From: Leucobacter aridicollis
GTDB taxonomy: Bacteria > Actinomycetota > Actinomycetes > Actinomycetales > Microbacteriaceae
Direction: 5' to 3'
Assembly (NCBI RefSeq): GCF_024399335.1
Contig: NZ_CP075339.1
Location: 1,984,001 to 2,048,000, forward strand
DNA length: 64,000 nucleotides
In this document: piece after piece, positions 1 to 9,021 of the stretch
Layout: each line of letters begins with the position of its first letter
How positions within the stretch are numbered: position 1 is the first letter of the stretch
Translations under genes and position numbers: made by a program
Notes under the pieces: model-generated
Seen by the model: the letters and a program-made list of their open reading frames with translations, nothing else
What the model was told of the DNA's origin: nothing
Databases searched by the model: none

Positions 1-1102
1 TGGCGTCGAGCATCTGTTGCGCTTTCCGCGTGGCCTGCTCAGTGGCGCGCCATCGGTCCTCCTGCTCGGGAATGCGGGCAGCGAGCTCCCGCGCCTCTTC
101 CCGAGCCTCGTCGACTGAAGTTCGACTCGTCAGCGATACCTGCTCGGGTGATTCCGACTGCGTCGCAAGAAAGGTGAGACGCTGCTGTGCCTGCGCGTAC
201 AGGCCCCGCAGCTTAGACTGGGCGCTCTCGAGAGCGAACGTGACGCGGCGCGCGGCGTCAAGCTCGTCGCCCTGCTGCTCCTGTTCAAGCCGCTCGATGC
301 GCAACTGTTTCTGTTCCACCTGCTCCTGCAGCACGATGCGTTCCGAGTGGCGCTCCGATTCGTCCTTCGCGAGGCTCGCGAGCTCCGTGCGTAGCCGTGT
401 CACATCGTCGGCGAGTAGCCGAGCTTTCGCATCCCGCACCTCGGCGGCGATCGTCTGCGCCTGCCGCGCAACCTCGGCCTGCCTCCCGAGAGGTTTGAGC
501 TGCCGCCTGATCTCGCCAGCAAGATCGTTGAGGCGAGTGAGGTTCGTCTCCATCGCGTCGAGCTTGCGCAGGGTGCGTTCCTTGCGGCGTCGATGCTTCA
601 AGATGCCTGCTGCTTCTTCGATGAAGCCGCGGCGATCCTCCGGGGTGGCCCGGAGGACGGTGTCGAGCTGGCCCTGCCCGACGATGACGTGCATTTCGCG
701 CCCGAGGCCCGAATCGCTCAGCAGCTCCTGGACGTCAAGCAGACGGCACGACTCGCCATTGATCGCGTACTCGCTTGAGCCGTTTCGAAAGAGAATGCGA
801 CTGATCGTCACCTCCGTGTACTCGATTGGCAGCGCGCCGTCGCTGTTGTCGATGGTGAGCCTGACTTCCGCACGCCCGAGCGGACCCCTGGTCGATGTAC
901 CCGCGAAGATGACGTCTTCCATCTTGCCGCCACGGAGCGTCTTCGCGCCCTGCTCCCCCATCACCCAGGCAAGGGCGTCGACGACGTTCGATTTGCCGGA
1001 GCCGTTCGGCCCGACGATTGCAGTGACTCCCGGCTCGAACTGGAATGTTGTCGGCTGCGCAAACGATTTGAAGCCACGGAGGGTGAGGCTCTTCAGGTGC
1101 AC
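1..1102 (-). CDS. smc: Chromosome segregation protein SMC, N-terminal part (runs off the left edge)
   Basis: This is the amino-terminal 367 codons of the SMC ATPase, which compacts and helps segregate the chromosome as a dimer with ScpA and ScpB. The protein begins (M)[14 protein letters not shown] and carries the Walker A motif GPNGSGKSN at about residue 32. Next come the typical [13 protein letters not shown] stretch, the Q-loop region [14 protein letters not shown], and then the charged, Gln/Glu/Arg-rich start of the first coiled coil, still open at base 1. The start is GTG at 1100-1102, because it places the family's usual first residues directly at the start codon. No stop lies between there and the window edge. 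In many actinobacteria smc directly follows mutM. Here about 33 kb separates the two on the same strand. Confidence 0.96.
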   Translation of the reverse strand, partial: MHLKSLTLRGFKSFAQPTTFQFEPGVTAIVGPNGSGKSNVVDALAWVMGEQGAKTLRGGKMEDVIFAGTSTRGPLGRAEVRLTIDNSDGALPIEYTEVTISRILFRNGSSEYAINGESCRLLDVQELLSDSGLGREMHVIVGQGQLDTVLRATPEDRRGFIEEAAGILKHRRRKERTLRKLDAMETNLTRLNDLAGEIRRQLKPLGRQAEVARQAQTIAAEVRDAKARLLADDVTRLRTELASLAKDESERHSERIVLQEQVEQKQLRIERLEQEQQGDELDAARRVTFALESAQSKLRGLYAQAQQRLTFLATQSESPEQVSLTSRTSVDEAREEARELAARIPEQEDRWRATEQATRKAQQMLDA

Positions 1103-1138
1103 GCCGTATCCTTCCGGTCGCTGTGAAACTCGCGCAGA

Positions 1139-1828
1139 CTATTCCCAAACACTACCGGGTGGCTGGCCCTGGTTCCCATATCCCCCGCCGATGAATGGGG
1201 CTATCGCCGACACCGCTACTACGGCTGCGACTAGGAGCGTCGCCCCGAGCGTCACGAGAAAGACCCTGCCGCCGCGGGGTGTCACCGATGCGAGCGCGAG
1301 CCCGTAGCCGATACCGGCGATCAGGATCGCTGGAAGGAACATGAAGGCGGAGACGCCGATGTTGAACCACACCCCGGGAGCGCACACGTCTCCGGGCGGA
1401 CAGGGCTCGGACCCGATCGCTTCGACGACCGACACGATAGCGACCAAGAGCACGGCGGCGACATAGGCCGCGCCGCCGAAGAGCAGCGATTGGGTGAAGG
1501 GCACAAACTGGGTGAGCCACGGCTGCATCGCGGCGGCGACCGCAGCGAAGAACACAGGCGGGAAGAGCAGCGCAGCCAGCGCGAAACTGGGCGATGAGAT
1601 CACCCAAAAGCCCTGACCAGGGCCGAGCAGGATCAGATTGGCCCCGATCCAGATCCCCCACACGCACAAGGTATAGGCGGCAACCCGGGCGGCCCGCGAG
1701 ATATACCCCGTGGCAAGCCACGGGTGGTCGCCAACCAGCGGTGCGGGCTTGTCGCCTACCGTGCCACTTCCCTCAGGCCGCGGGACGCTGGGGTCGTCGG
1801 GCAAGGACCCGCTCAGGTTGCTGTCCAT
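1139..1828 (-). CDS. Multi-pass membrane protein, paralog of its upstream neighbour
   Basis: I do not recognise a named family. A polar, Pro-rich head of about 45 residues (start chosen at MDSNLSG) is followed by about six hydrophobic segments. The C-terminal half has the pattern QSLLFGGAAYVAAVLLVAIV, a loop with two cysteines (EPCPPGDVCAP), then two more hydrophobic helices separated by ASVTPRGGR. The gene just upstream has the same layout, including AAYVAAVLL, a Cys loop and TSVTTRGRW, so the two look like a tandem duplication. They are 42 nt apart on one strand and smc follows 36 nt downstream, so they may share a transcript. A function cannot be assigned. Confidence 0.7.
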   Translation of the reverse strand: MDSNLSGSLPDDPSVPRPEGSGTVGDKPAPLVGDHPWLATGYISRAARVAAYTLCVWGIWIGANLILLGPGQGFWVISSPSFALAALLFPPVFFAAVAAAMQPWLTQFVPFTQSLLFGGAAYVAAVLLVAIVSVVEAIGSEPCPPGDVCAPGVWFNIGVSAFMFLPAILIAGIGYGLALASVTPRGGRVFLVTLGATLLVAAVVAVSAIAPFIGGGYGNQGQPPGSVWE

Positions 1829-1870
1829 AGCGACACCATATCGGCAGGTGGCTACTTTGCCCACCGCCGG

Positions 1871-2557
1871 TCAGACAGATGATGTGAGCCCGGTCACCGC
1901 GAAAACAGCTGTTGCGAGGAGAGCGAGCGCCAACGCTCCGACGAATGCCCACCGCCCACGCGTCGTGACCGACGTTCGCGCGAGAGCATACGCGATCGCC
2001 CCGAGCACGATGACTGGGACGAAAATGAGTGCGGCGAAGGCGGTCGTCTGCCAGAAGTCAGTGAGGCACGGCTCGCCCGCGAGGCAACCGACACCGGCGT
2101 CGGCCCAGGCGAGTTGCGAAAAGGCGCTTAGCAGGACCGCTGCGACGTAGGCAGCGAGTCCAAACACAAGCGCCTGCGTTGGCGCGGCGAGCCGTTCCAG
2201 CAAGCGCGCAAGCGCCACCGCGAGCACAGTACAGCCGACCGGCGGAAGCGCGATGAGTGCGACCGACCCGAGTGGGCGAGGCGCGAAGTATTCGAAGCGC
2301 CCATCAGCGAAGGCGAGGACAGACCCCAGCAGCGCGAGCAGCCAGACCGCGAGCGCTCCGAGGGCGACGCGCCAAGCTTTGCCCCACACAGAGGTCGACA
2401 GCAAGGGGTGAGTTACGTCGCGTCGGTTCACGCCGTGCCGCGCATCTCGATCAAGCGCGTTCTCGCCAGCGCGACCGGGATCGCCGCTCAGTCCCTCGGG
2501 GCGCGGGACCAGTGGCCCCATACCTTGGAAGCCGCCGAGGTATCCGCCATCGCTCAT
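1871..2557 (-). CDS. Multi-pass membrane protein, paralog of its downstream neighbour
   Basis: This 228-residue protein has a polar N-terminal segment of about 48 residues. Hydrophobic helices follow, including WRVALGALAVWLLALLGSVL, the segment QALVFGLAAYVAAVLLSAF, a loop with two cysteines (GCLAGEPCLTD), and a final pair of helices flanking ARTSVTTRGRW. The order of helices, the Cys-containing loop and the T/S-V-T-x-R-G turn match the downstream protein at 1139-1828, which supports a tandem duplication. No enzyme motif is visible. It is probably an integral cytoplasmic-membrane protein of unknown role. Confidence 0.68.
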   Translation of the reverse strand: MSDGGYLGGFQGMGPLVPRPEGLSGDPGRAGENALDRDARHGVNRRDVTHPLLSTSVWGKAWRVALGALAVWLLALLGSVLAFADGRFEYFAPRPLGSVALIALPPVGCTVLAVALARLLERLAAPTQALVFGLAAYVAAVLLSAFSQLAWADAGVGCLAGEPCLTDFWQTTAFAALIFVPVIVLGAIAYALARTSVTTRGRWAFVGALALALLATAVFAVTGLTSSV

Positions 2558-2662
2558 GTCGCCACTCTAGCCACTGCTAGAGAAGCGCGCTGCTACTGAG
2601 TTGCGCTTGCAGTGCCGCGAGAGCACACTTGCCGTGTCCGAGACATGCATGCCGCCCCATTG

Positions 2663-5600
2663 CTACTGCCGGGCATCGCCGTCTCCCTGAGGTTCAGTGC
2701 CTACGTCGCCCGTCTGGTCGTTCCCCGCCCCCACAGCACCGGCCGCGGCTACGGCTTCACGCTTCGCGGCACGCTTTTCAAGCTTTCGCTCCCTGCGGCG
2801 CTCCACGAGCGTATACAGCACGGGCACCAGAATGAGCGTGAGCAGCGTCGATGAAACGAGTCCGCCAATAACGACGATCGCGAGCGGCCGCGAGATAAAG
2901 ACTCCCCCGCCTGTGAAGCCGAGCGCCATCGGCACAAGCGCGAAAATTGTCGCGGCCGCGGTCATCAGGATCGGGCGTAGCCTGAGCCGCGTCCCGTGTT
3001 CTACGGCCTCGTCGAGCGACGCACCGGCCTCTCGCAGCCTGTTAATGAGATCCATCAGCACGATCGCGTTTGTCACAACGATGCCGATGAGCATGAGGAG
3101 TCCGATGAGCGCGGGAAGCCCCAGCGGGACCCCGGTAATGAGGAGCCCGAGGATCGCTCCGGTCGCGGCGAACGGGATCGAGATCAGCAGCACGAGCGGG
3201 CCTCGGAAGCTGCGGAATGTCGCGACCATCACGAGCAGCACGAGCATGATCGCTGCGAGCATTGCAACACCGAGCTGACCGAAAGCCTCGTCCTGCTGCT
3301 GGCTCACGCCACCGAGTTCGAAGCTCACCCCGGCTGGCAGGTCGGTTGTCGCGATTGCCTTGTCAACGGCACGGTTTGCGGCGTCGAGTTGACCGGTCTT
3401 CGGCGTCACAGAGAGCACGACCTGACGCTCTCCATCAGCTCGCGTGATCACGGGCGCGGTCAACTCTTCTTCGACTACGGCGATCTCCGACAGTTTGATC
3501 GGGGCACCGGTCACCTCGGTCGCGGCTTTCGCCTCGGCTTCGGCGGCTTGCTGGTCGACGAGGGCCTGAGCCGCGTCAGCCTGGCTTTGCCTCAGTGCCG
3601 CAATCTGCTCGTCGATCCCGGCGATCCCGCTCTTGGCACCTTCGATCGCTCCCTGCAGGCCCGCGAGCTGTTCGGCGCGCTCCTGGGCGGCCTGCTGTTT
3701 GCCGACCTCCTTGGGGTCGAGCGGCGGGTACGGCGTGACTGGCGCTGCGGTGAGTGCGGCGAGCTGCGCGTTGAGCTCGCCGAGCTGCTGCACGAGTTCC
3801 GCGCGTTGATTGCCGGCCTCCCAGATCTGGTTGGTCAGTTCAGCGTTGGCTTCCAGGCGGGCGTCTTCGGCCTCTGCGTCGGCCTTCTTCTGGAGTGCGT
3901 CGCTCGCTGCCTTCTGCGCGATCGCCGTCTGCTGCGGAGTGACGGGGAGAAGCAAGTCGCCGAGCGTCGCCGCGGTGTGCTCCGAGCCCGGGGTGCGCAG
4001 CACGATATCTCGCTCGGCGCCGCCAAGCATCAAGCGCCCGATGGTTTCACCTGACATCGCGTCCTGGATCGCCTTCGCAACAGCCGCGCGGTCGAAACCT
4101 AGGCGGGTCGCCTGTACGTCGTCGAGCGTCACGCGCATCACCGGCTGCTCACCCTTGATGTCGCTGTACACGCTCTGCACGCCCGTGGCGTCCGCGAGTT
4201 CATTCTCGAGCATCTCGCTCGCCGCTCGTAGTGCAGCGGGATCGGAGCCACGGATCTGCAACGCGATCCCGCCACCCCCGGCATCACCGACGAAGGCGTC
4301 CTGGGTCTGGATCCGCAATTCGCCCGAGTCGTCGAGCGCGTCGAGCGCTCCCTGCACGGCATCAGTGACCTGGGCAACGTCTGCGCCGTCGCCAAGTTGC
4401 AGATCGTACGAGATCGTCGGTTCGCCCTCGGCCCCGACAGGGATCGACGTCATGACGTCACGGACGCCATCGACCTTCGCGAGCGCCTGCTCGACTGGCT
4501 CGGCCTCGGCGACGAGATCCGTCGCTCCTTCCTTGACGACCTGCGTGAGCTGCAGGCTCTCCTGCCCCGAAGACCCTAAGAAGTCCGTCTTGAGGAACGC
4601 GGTCATTCCCAGCGTGAGCACGAGGATCAGACCAGAGCTCACGAGCGTGATCACCGGATGCCGGCGCGTCGCGGAGAGCGCGGGCATGAACGCCTTCTGA
4701 AGTCGATCGGGAGTGGTGTGGATCTCGTCGAGCTCCGACGGCACGTGGTCGGGATCGGCGTGCTCGTCGGCCACGCCGTGACCACGCTTCGGCGGCTTCT
4801 GCATGAACCAGTACGCGAGCACGGGCACGATGGTGAGCGCGACGACGAGCGACGCGACGAGGGCGATCGATACGGTGATTGCGAACGGCCGGAACAGCTG
4901 GCCAGCCATGCCGGAGACGAAGGCGATCGGCAGGAATACTGCGACGGTTGTGAGCGTCGACGCGGTAATCGCGCCAGCGACCTGGCGCACCGAGGCAACG
5001 ACGCCCTCGATCGTCAGCGGTCCGGTCCCCCGTCTGCGGCTGATGTTCTCAATCACGACGATTGAGTCGTCGACGACGCGTCCGATAGCGATCGTCAGGG
5101 CGCCGAGCGTAAGGATATTCAACGTGTTGTCGCTCCACTGCAGCCCGATAAGGGTGATCAGCAGCGAGAGCGGGATTGACACCGCGGCGATGATCGTGGA
5201 ACGCCAGGAGGCCAAGAACGCGAGGATCACGAGCACGGCGAAGCCGAGACCGAGACCACCCTCGACCGCAAGGTCGTGGATTGATTGCTCGATGAACGGG
5301 GCTTGGTCGAAGATCGTCACGAACTCAGCTTTGAGCCCGGGTGCGTGTGCCTCGAGCTCAGCGGTGACGGCGTGCGAGATCTGCACGACGTTTGCTCCGC
5401 GCGCCGGCATGATCTGGAGGGTGAGCGCCGGCTTGCCGTTCACGCGTGAAATCGTGTCGGAAGGAATCGCCTCGGTTCGGACGTCGGCAAAGTCGGAGAC
5501 GCGTACGACGCCGTCCTCGGCCGCAATCGGCAGCGCTGCGATTTCCTCGACAGTGCCGAGCGGGGTCCCAACCGCGATCGGGATCGATCCGGCTTCGCCA

Positions 5601-6256
5601 TCGACCTGGCCCGCAGGCAGGGCCGCGCCGTTCGCCTGCAGCGCAGCTTGCACTGCAGCGGGCTCGACCTTCAGCTTCTTGACATCACCTGGCCTGAGAT
5701 CGACGACGATCCGCTGTTCCTCGCGCCCGGAGAGCGTCGCCTTCTGCACACCGGGGAGCGCCTGCAGCGCGGGGACGACGCGCTGCTCGAGAGCATCACC
5801 AAACTCGGCCTCGTCACCGCTCGTGCCGGCGGTGAGCACCATCGCTGGCATGTCGTCGGCACCGCCCGAGAAGACCTCGGCCTCGGCGCCGCTCGGGAAG
5901 CTCGGCTTCAGCGCATCGAGCGTCGCGCGGATCGTGCGAACCGTCTCATCAGCGTCTTCGTCGAACGGCCACTCCACCATGATGTTCGCGTAGCCGCTTG
6001 AGGTATCTGAATTGACACGCGTGATGCCTGGTATCGACTTCAATGCCTGTTCGACTGGCTCGGTCACCGCTGTCACGAGCTCCTCGGGTGCGAGCCCGTC
6101 AGCCTGGACTGACACGTAGGCCATCGGCACTTTCATCGACGGCATGAGCTCTTGCTTGAGCGCCCCCATCGAGATGATGCCAAGCACGGCGACCGCGAGG
6201 GTCACGAGGCCAACTATCAGGCGGTTCTTCAGACTGAGACGGGTGAGCGGGGTCAT
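2663..6256 (-). CDS. RND (AcrB/HAE1-type) efflux permease with a coiled-coil insertion
   Basis: This is a proton-driven export permease of 1197 residues in the AcrB/SwrC family. The N-terminal helix LIVGLVTLAVAVLGIISMGA is followed by a large extracytoplasmic porter domain and a cluster of TM helices. The proton-relay motif GRVVDDSIVVIENI sits at about residue 390. A second porter domain and a second helix cluster (TNAIVLMDLINRLREAG) follow, and the tail is charged. Typical family members have about 1000-1050 residues. The excess comes mostly from an Ala/Gln/Glu-rich coiled-coil-like stretch at about residues 770-920 in the second porter domain. No membrane-fusion protein or outer-membrane channel gene lies nearby, as expected for a monoderm host. 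A perfect inverted repeat lies 67 nt upstream. Substrates are unknown; lipids, detergents or drugs are possible. Confidence 0.9.
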   Translation of the reverse strand: MTPLTRLSLKNRLIVGLVTLAVAVLGIISMGALKQELMPSMKVPMAYVSVQADGLAPEELVTAVTEPVEQALKSIPGITRVNSDTSSGYANIMVEWPFDEDADETVRTIRATLDALKPSFPSGAEAEVFSGGADDMPAMVLTAGTSGDEAEFGDALEQRVVPALQALPGVQKATLSGREEQRIVVDLRPGDVKKLKVEPAAVQAALQANGAALPAGQVDGEAGSIPIAVGTPLGTVEEIAALPIAAEDGVVRVSDFADVRTEAIPSDTISRVNGKPALTLQIMPARGANVVQISHAVTAELEAHAPGLKAEFVTIFDQAPFIEQSIHDLAVEGGLGLGFAVLVILAFLASWRSTIIAAVSIPLSLLITLIGLQWSDNTLNILTLGALTIAIGRVVDDSIVVIENISRRRGTGPLTIEGVVASVRQVAGAITASTLTTVAVFLPIAFVSGMAGQLFRPFAITVSIALVASLVVALTIVPVLAYWFMQKPPKRGHGVADEHADPDHVPSELDEIHTTPDRLQKAFMPALSATRRHPVITLVSSGLILVLTLGMTAFLKTDFLGSSGQESLQLTQVVKEGATDLVAEAEPVEQALAKVDGVRDVMTSIPVGAEGEPTISYDLQLGDGADVAQVTDAVQGALDALDDSGELRIQTQDAFVGDAGGGGIALQIRGSDPAALRAASEMLENELADATGVQSVYSDIKGEQPVMRVTLDDVQATRLGFDRAAVAKAIQDAMSGETIGRLMLGGAERDIVLRTPGSEHTAATLGDLLLPVTPQQTAIAQKAASDALQKKADAEAEDARLEANAELTNQIWEAGNQRAELVQQLGELNAQLAALTAAPVTPYPPLDPKEVGKQQAAQERAEQLAGLQGAIEGAKSGIAGIDEQIAALRQSQADAAQALVDQQAAEAEAKAATEVTGAPIKLSEIAVVEEELTAPVITRADGERQVVLSVTPKTGQLDAANRAVDKAIATTDLPAGVSFELGGVSQQQDEAFGQLGVAMLAAIMLVLLVMVATFRSFRGPLVLLISIPFAATGAILGLLITGVPLGLPALIGLLMLIGIVVTNAIVLMDLINRLREAGASLDEAVEHGTRLRLRPILMTAAATIFALVPMALGFTGGGVFISRPLAIVVIGGLVSSTLLTLILVPVLYTLVERRRERKLEKRAAKREAVAAAGAVGAGNDQTGDVGTEPQGDGDARQ

Positions 6257-6322
6257 AGCGCCTTTCAGGCAGGGTCGGACTCACGTACCATTCCAGTCTG
6301 TCCGCACCGCTATTCGCGCCGC

Positions 6323-6340
6323 GTCGTACCCTGGTACGAC
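6323..6340. promoter_or_regulatory. Inverted repeat GTCGTACC-CT-GGTACGAC, likely operator of the RND exporter gene
   Basis: This is a perfect 8+2+8 palindrome in the 154-bp gap upstream of the RND gene, whose start is at 6256. The core GTACC-CW-GGTAC recurs at 41745-41756 upstream of the ABC exporter/two-component operon. A dimeric regulator binding site is the simplest reading. The regulator itself is an inference. Confidence 0.55.
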
Positions 6341-6410
6341 ACCCATCCACCCACGGGATGATCTTTCCCCTACAGCCCCGCTCGGTCGGCCGGGAGTCCC
6401 TATCGTGTGC

Positions 6411-6797
6411 CTAAACGACAGGAATGATGCTTCCATCGGTGTCGCGGCGACCGAAGCCGAACGCGCGATCCACCGCGATGTGCACGAACCAAGCGAGACC
6501 CGCTAGACCGATCGCCCAAATGCCCCCGTCCATACCGCCGGTGAGCAAGAACACGGCGAACCCGGCAACGAGCACTCCGACGGCGATGAGGGCGTTGTGC
6601 ATCAGATTGTAGAAAGCCACCCGCTCTGGTTTCAGCTTGCCTTGGCTCGCGAACGCGCCGACAAGGGCCACATCCGGGAGAATCGCGAAAATCACTGCCA
6701 CGAGTGCCGCCGGCCACCCGAACCACACGCACCACAGCACAGTGATGATCAGCCACAGCAGGGCACTCATGCCCCAAACCACACGCGAATAACCCAT
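6411..6797 (-). CDS. Small membrane protein, DUF4260-like
   Basis: This 128-residue integral membrane protein has four hydrophobic segments. It carries ILPDVALVGAFASQGKLKPE, then YNLMHNALIAVGVL, then GLAWFVHIAVDRAFGFGRR near the C-terminus. The order of a short acidic Pro-Asp element after the second helix, a Tyr-Asn-x-x-His motif, and a Trp-Phe-x-His-x-x-x-Asp-Arg motif is how I remember DUF4260 proteins. No catalytic role is established for that family. The gene lies between the RND exporter and an OsmC-type protein on the same strand, 25 nt upstream of nothing obvious and without clear coupling to either neighbour. Confidence 0.6.
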   Translation of the reverse strand: MGYSRVVWGMSALLWLIITVLWCVWFGWPAALVAVIFAILPDVALVGAFASQGKLKPERVAFYNLMHNALIAVGVLVAGFAVFLLTGGMDGGIWAIGLAGLAWFVHIAVDRAFGFGRRDTDGSIIPVV

Positions 6798-6819
6798 GGG
6801 TCAATGCTATGCGGTGCAC

Positions 6820-7386
6820 CTATCCCTTCGTGACCGAGACGACGACGGGCGTCGGGTTCGCGAACAGGTCGTACACGGGGCAGTTAATGTCGACGGCGTC
6901 GCGGAGCTGCTCGTAGCGCTCCTGCGACTCCGGCCCAGTGAGCTCGACGTTGAGGCGCACTCCGCTGAATCCGGGCCGCACGGTGTCGTCCTTGCCGAGC
7001 AGACGGGCTGCGTCGAGGTCCCCCTCAGCGGTGACTCGAATATCGTCGACCTGGATTCCGAGCGCCTGCGCGTACAGCCTGTACACAACAACCTGGCAGC
7101 CGACGAGGGCACCGAGTGCGTACTCGACGGGGCTTGCCGCAACGTCGTCGCCGGCAAGCGCGGCAGGTTCGTCAATGACGAACTCGTGCTTGCCCGCGCG
7201 AACGCGCGTTGCGACTCCGCCTTCGCCAATGCCCTCGACTCGGTAGGTGAGCTTCGACGAGTCGCGATTCCTATCGATCCGCTCGCCCCAGGCGGCGCCT
7301 GCCGCGCTGAGGCGTTCGGCGCGGTCACCCGCTGAGATTTCGGGGACAGTGATGGTTGGCTCGGAGGTGAGAGTCTGCGTAGTCAT
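6820..7386 (-). CDS. OsmC/Ohr-family peroxiredoxin-like protein
   Basis: This 188-residue protein belongs to the OsmC superfamily of thiol peroxidases that reduce organic hydroperoxides. Two cysteines are placed as in the family: one in the central helix (GALVGCQVVVYRLYAQALG) and one near the C-terminus (DINCPVYDLFANP). The strand EHKFVIDEPAALAGDD-like element before the helix, and the region predicted to pack against the partner subunit, are also present. The start was chosen at MTTQTLTSEPT (7384-7386) rather than 12 codons upstream, because the extension is basic and unlike the family. It is divergent from the hydrolase gene at 7532. A role in oxidative-stress defence is inferred from the family. 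Confidence 0.85.
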   Translation of the reverse strand: MTTQTLTSEPTITVPEISAGDRAERLSAAGAAWGERIDRNRDSSKLTYRVEGIGEGGVATRVRAGKHEFVIDEPAALAGDDVAASPVEYALGALVGCQVVVYRLYAQALGIQVDDIRVTAEGDLDAARLLGKDDTVRPGFSGVRLNVELTGPESQERYEQLRDAVDINCPVYDLFANPTPVVVSVTKG

Positions 7387-7531
7387 GGCGGTCACGCTAC
7401 CGGCCGGAAGCGCGCGGCGCACCAGCCGCCGAAACAGTCCGAAACACCACGCAACATACAGAAACAGTGCGTCTCACAGCGTCACAATACGAGCCGTTGC
7501 GTTGACTCTGCCACTGTTATGCTTCGGGAGT

Positions 7532-8296
7532 ATGAACACTATGATTTCGGGATCCGGATCAGACGTGCTCTTCTTGCACGGCGGCGGAGTCTCAGGCTGG
7601 ATGTGGCGCCCTGTCCTCGCACAGCTCGCGGGCGATGTCCGCGCAATTGTGCCGGACCTTCCCGGGCACGGCACAAGCAGCTCGGTCGAGTACACCTCGC
7701 ACGACGACGCCATCGAGAGGCTGGTCGCGCTCATTCGAGATCGTGCTCCGAACGGCGTGACAGTCGTTGGCTTCTCCCTGGGGGCCCAGCTCGCCATCCG
7801 ACTCGCCGCGGAATACCCAGACCTCATTCGCGCTGCACTCATCATCAGCGGGGAGACTGTCCCGGCCCCTGCGCAGGGGGCGACCCTCACCCTCCTTCGA
7901 GCTTCCGCCCCGCTCGCCAGGCGCGAGTGGTTCGCTCGCCTCCAAGCGAAGCAGCTCGGTGTTCCAGACGCGCTGCTGCACGACTTTGTCAGGGACAGCC
8001 GCGCGATGACCACTGACACACTCATCGCGAGCGTCAAGGAGAACATCGGGTTCACGCTACCTGACGGCTGGCGCCGGTTCCCTGGACCGGCGACAATCGC
8101 CGTCGGCGCCGGTGAGCGGGGACTCATGCGAAAGTCAGCGGGCCTCACTCACGAAGCACTCCCCCACAGCGCGTTCGTAACTATCAAAGATGCCGCGCAC
8201 GACGCGCCCCTCACCCAGCCCGACGTCGTCGCGCGCGAGGTTCGCGGGCTGCTCACTCAGCTTGACGCGAAGCGAACCGAATCAGACGCGTCGTGA
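7532..8296 (+). CDS. Alpha/beta-fold hydrolase
   Basis: This 254-residue protein opens with a strand and the oxyanion-hole motif LFLHGGGVSGWMWRPV. DLPGHGTSSS follows, then the nucleophile elbow GFSLGAQ (Ser at about residue 83), and a C-terminal segment IKDAAHDAPL that supplies the catalytic His. The likely acid lies before it, in AVGAGERGLM. The start ATG at 7532 is preferred because it is followed at once by the first beta strand, and an in-frame upstream extension would be rich in Arg and Thr. The stop overlaps the start of the next gene by four bases (GTGA), so translation is probably coupled. The substrate cannot be told from the sequence. Confidence 0.85.
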   Translation: MNTMISGSGSDVLFLHGGGVSGWMWRPVLAQLAGDVRAIVPDLPGHGTSSSVEYTSHDDAIERLVALIRDRAPNGVTVVGFSLGAQLAIRLAAEYPDLIRAALIISGETVPAPAQGATLTLLRASAPLARREWFARLQAKQLGVPDALLHDFVRDSRAMTTDTLIASVKENIGFTLPDGWRRFPGPATIAVGAGERGLMRKSAGLTHEALPHSAFVTIKDAAHDAPLTQPDVVAREVRGLLTQLDAKRTESDAS

Positions 8297-9012
8297 GCGG
8301 GATGGATCGCGCCACGCACGTCTTCTTCGACTTCTTCGGCACGCTCGTGGCCTACGACCCGGCGGTGCACCCCGCGAGCCGGAATGCGCCGCACGAGTTT
8401 GCAGTCCGGACGGGCGCCGACCTCGACGCGAGCACCGCAAGCCGACTGTGGGACCGCGCGTGGCGCGAGCTCGACGACGCTGCCCGCGCGTCGGGCCGAG
8501 AGTGCTCGATGTATGAGATTGCATGCCGCTACGCCGAACTCACACTTCCGACAGTCGGGTTGCCGAGCGCAGGCGAACTCGGGCGTCTCGTCGACGAGTA
8601 TCTCGCGGCCTGGTCTGCGGATATCCGGCTCGCGGACTCAGCCGCAGAGTGTCTCACGGACCTCGCGCGTGACCACACGCTTGCCGTGGTGAGTAATACG
8701 CACCACCCGACGCTTGTGCAGCAGCAGCTCGACAGGTTCGACATCGCCAGGTATTTCTCGGATGTCGTGACCTCGATCGAAGTCGGGTGGCGCAAGCCGC
8801 ACTCCCTGATCTACAAGCGCGCGCTTGAGCGCTGCGGAGGCGTTGCCGAGCAGACAGTCTTCGTCGGAGATACCTGGGACGCGGATGTTCAGGGGCCCCT
8901 AACTGCAGGGATGCGTGCGCTCTACGTCGGTCGGCCGGGCCCCGGCCGCGACGCTGTGACGCTCGCAGAGATTCCAGAGCTCGTGCGCACCGCGACTGCG
9001 CGGCTCACGTAG
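8293..9012 (+). CDS. HAD-superfamily hydrolase (class IA), haloacid dehalogenase-like motif I
   Basis: HAD motifs are all visible: motif I FFDFFGTLVAYD, motif II VVSNTHH, a motif III Lys in VGWRKPHSLIYKRAL, and motif IV FVGDTWDADVQG. Motif I has Phe where phosphatases have their second Asp (DxD). That pattern is seen in haloacid dehalogenases and in a group of actinobacterial HAD proteins, so ordinary phosphatase activity should not be assumed. The GTG start at 8293 overlaps the upstream hydrolase stop by four bases. The acetyltransferase gene follows 9 nt later, which suggests a three-gene operon. Confidence 0.85.
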   Translation: MSGMDRATHVFFDFFGTLVAYDPAVHPASRNAPHEFAVRTGADLDASTASRLWDRAWRELDDAARASGRECSMYEIACRYAELTLPTVGLPSAGELGRLVDEYLAAWSADIRLADSAAECLTDLARDHTLAVVSNTHHPTLVQQQLDRFDIARYFSDVVTSIEVGWRKPHSLIYKRALERCGGVAEQTVFVGDTWDADVQGPLTAGMRALYVGRPGPGRDAVTLAEIPELVRTATARLT

Positions 9013-9021
9013 GCTGGGGCG

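Noticed and set aside
30..1307. A 425-codon plus-strand frame over smc
   Set aside because: The minus strand encodes a clear SMC ATPase with Walker A. The plus frame is a Ser/Arg-rich shadow.
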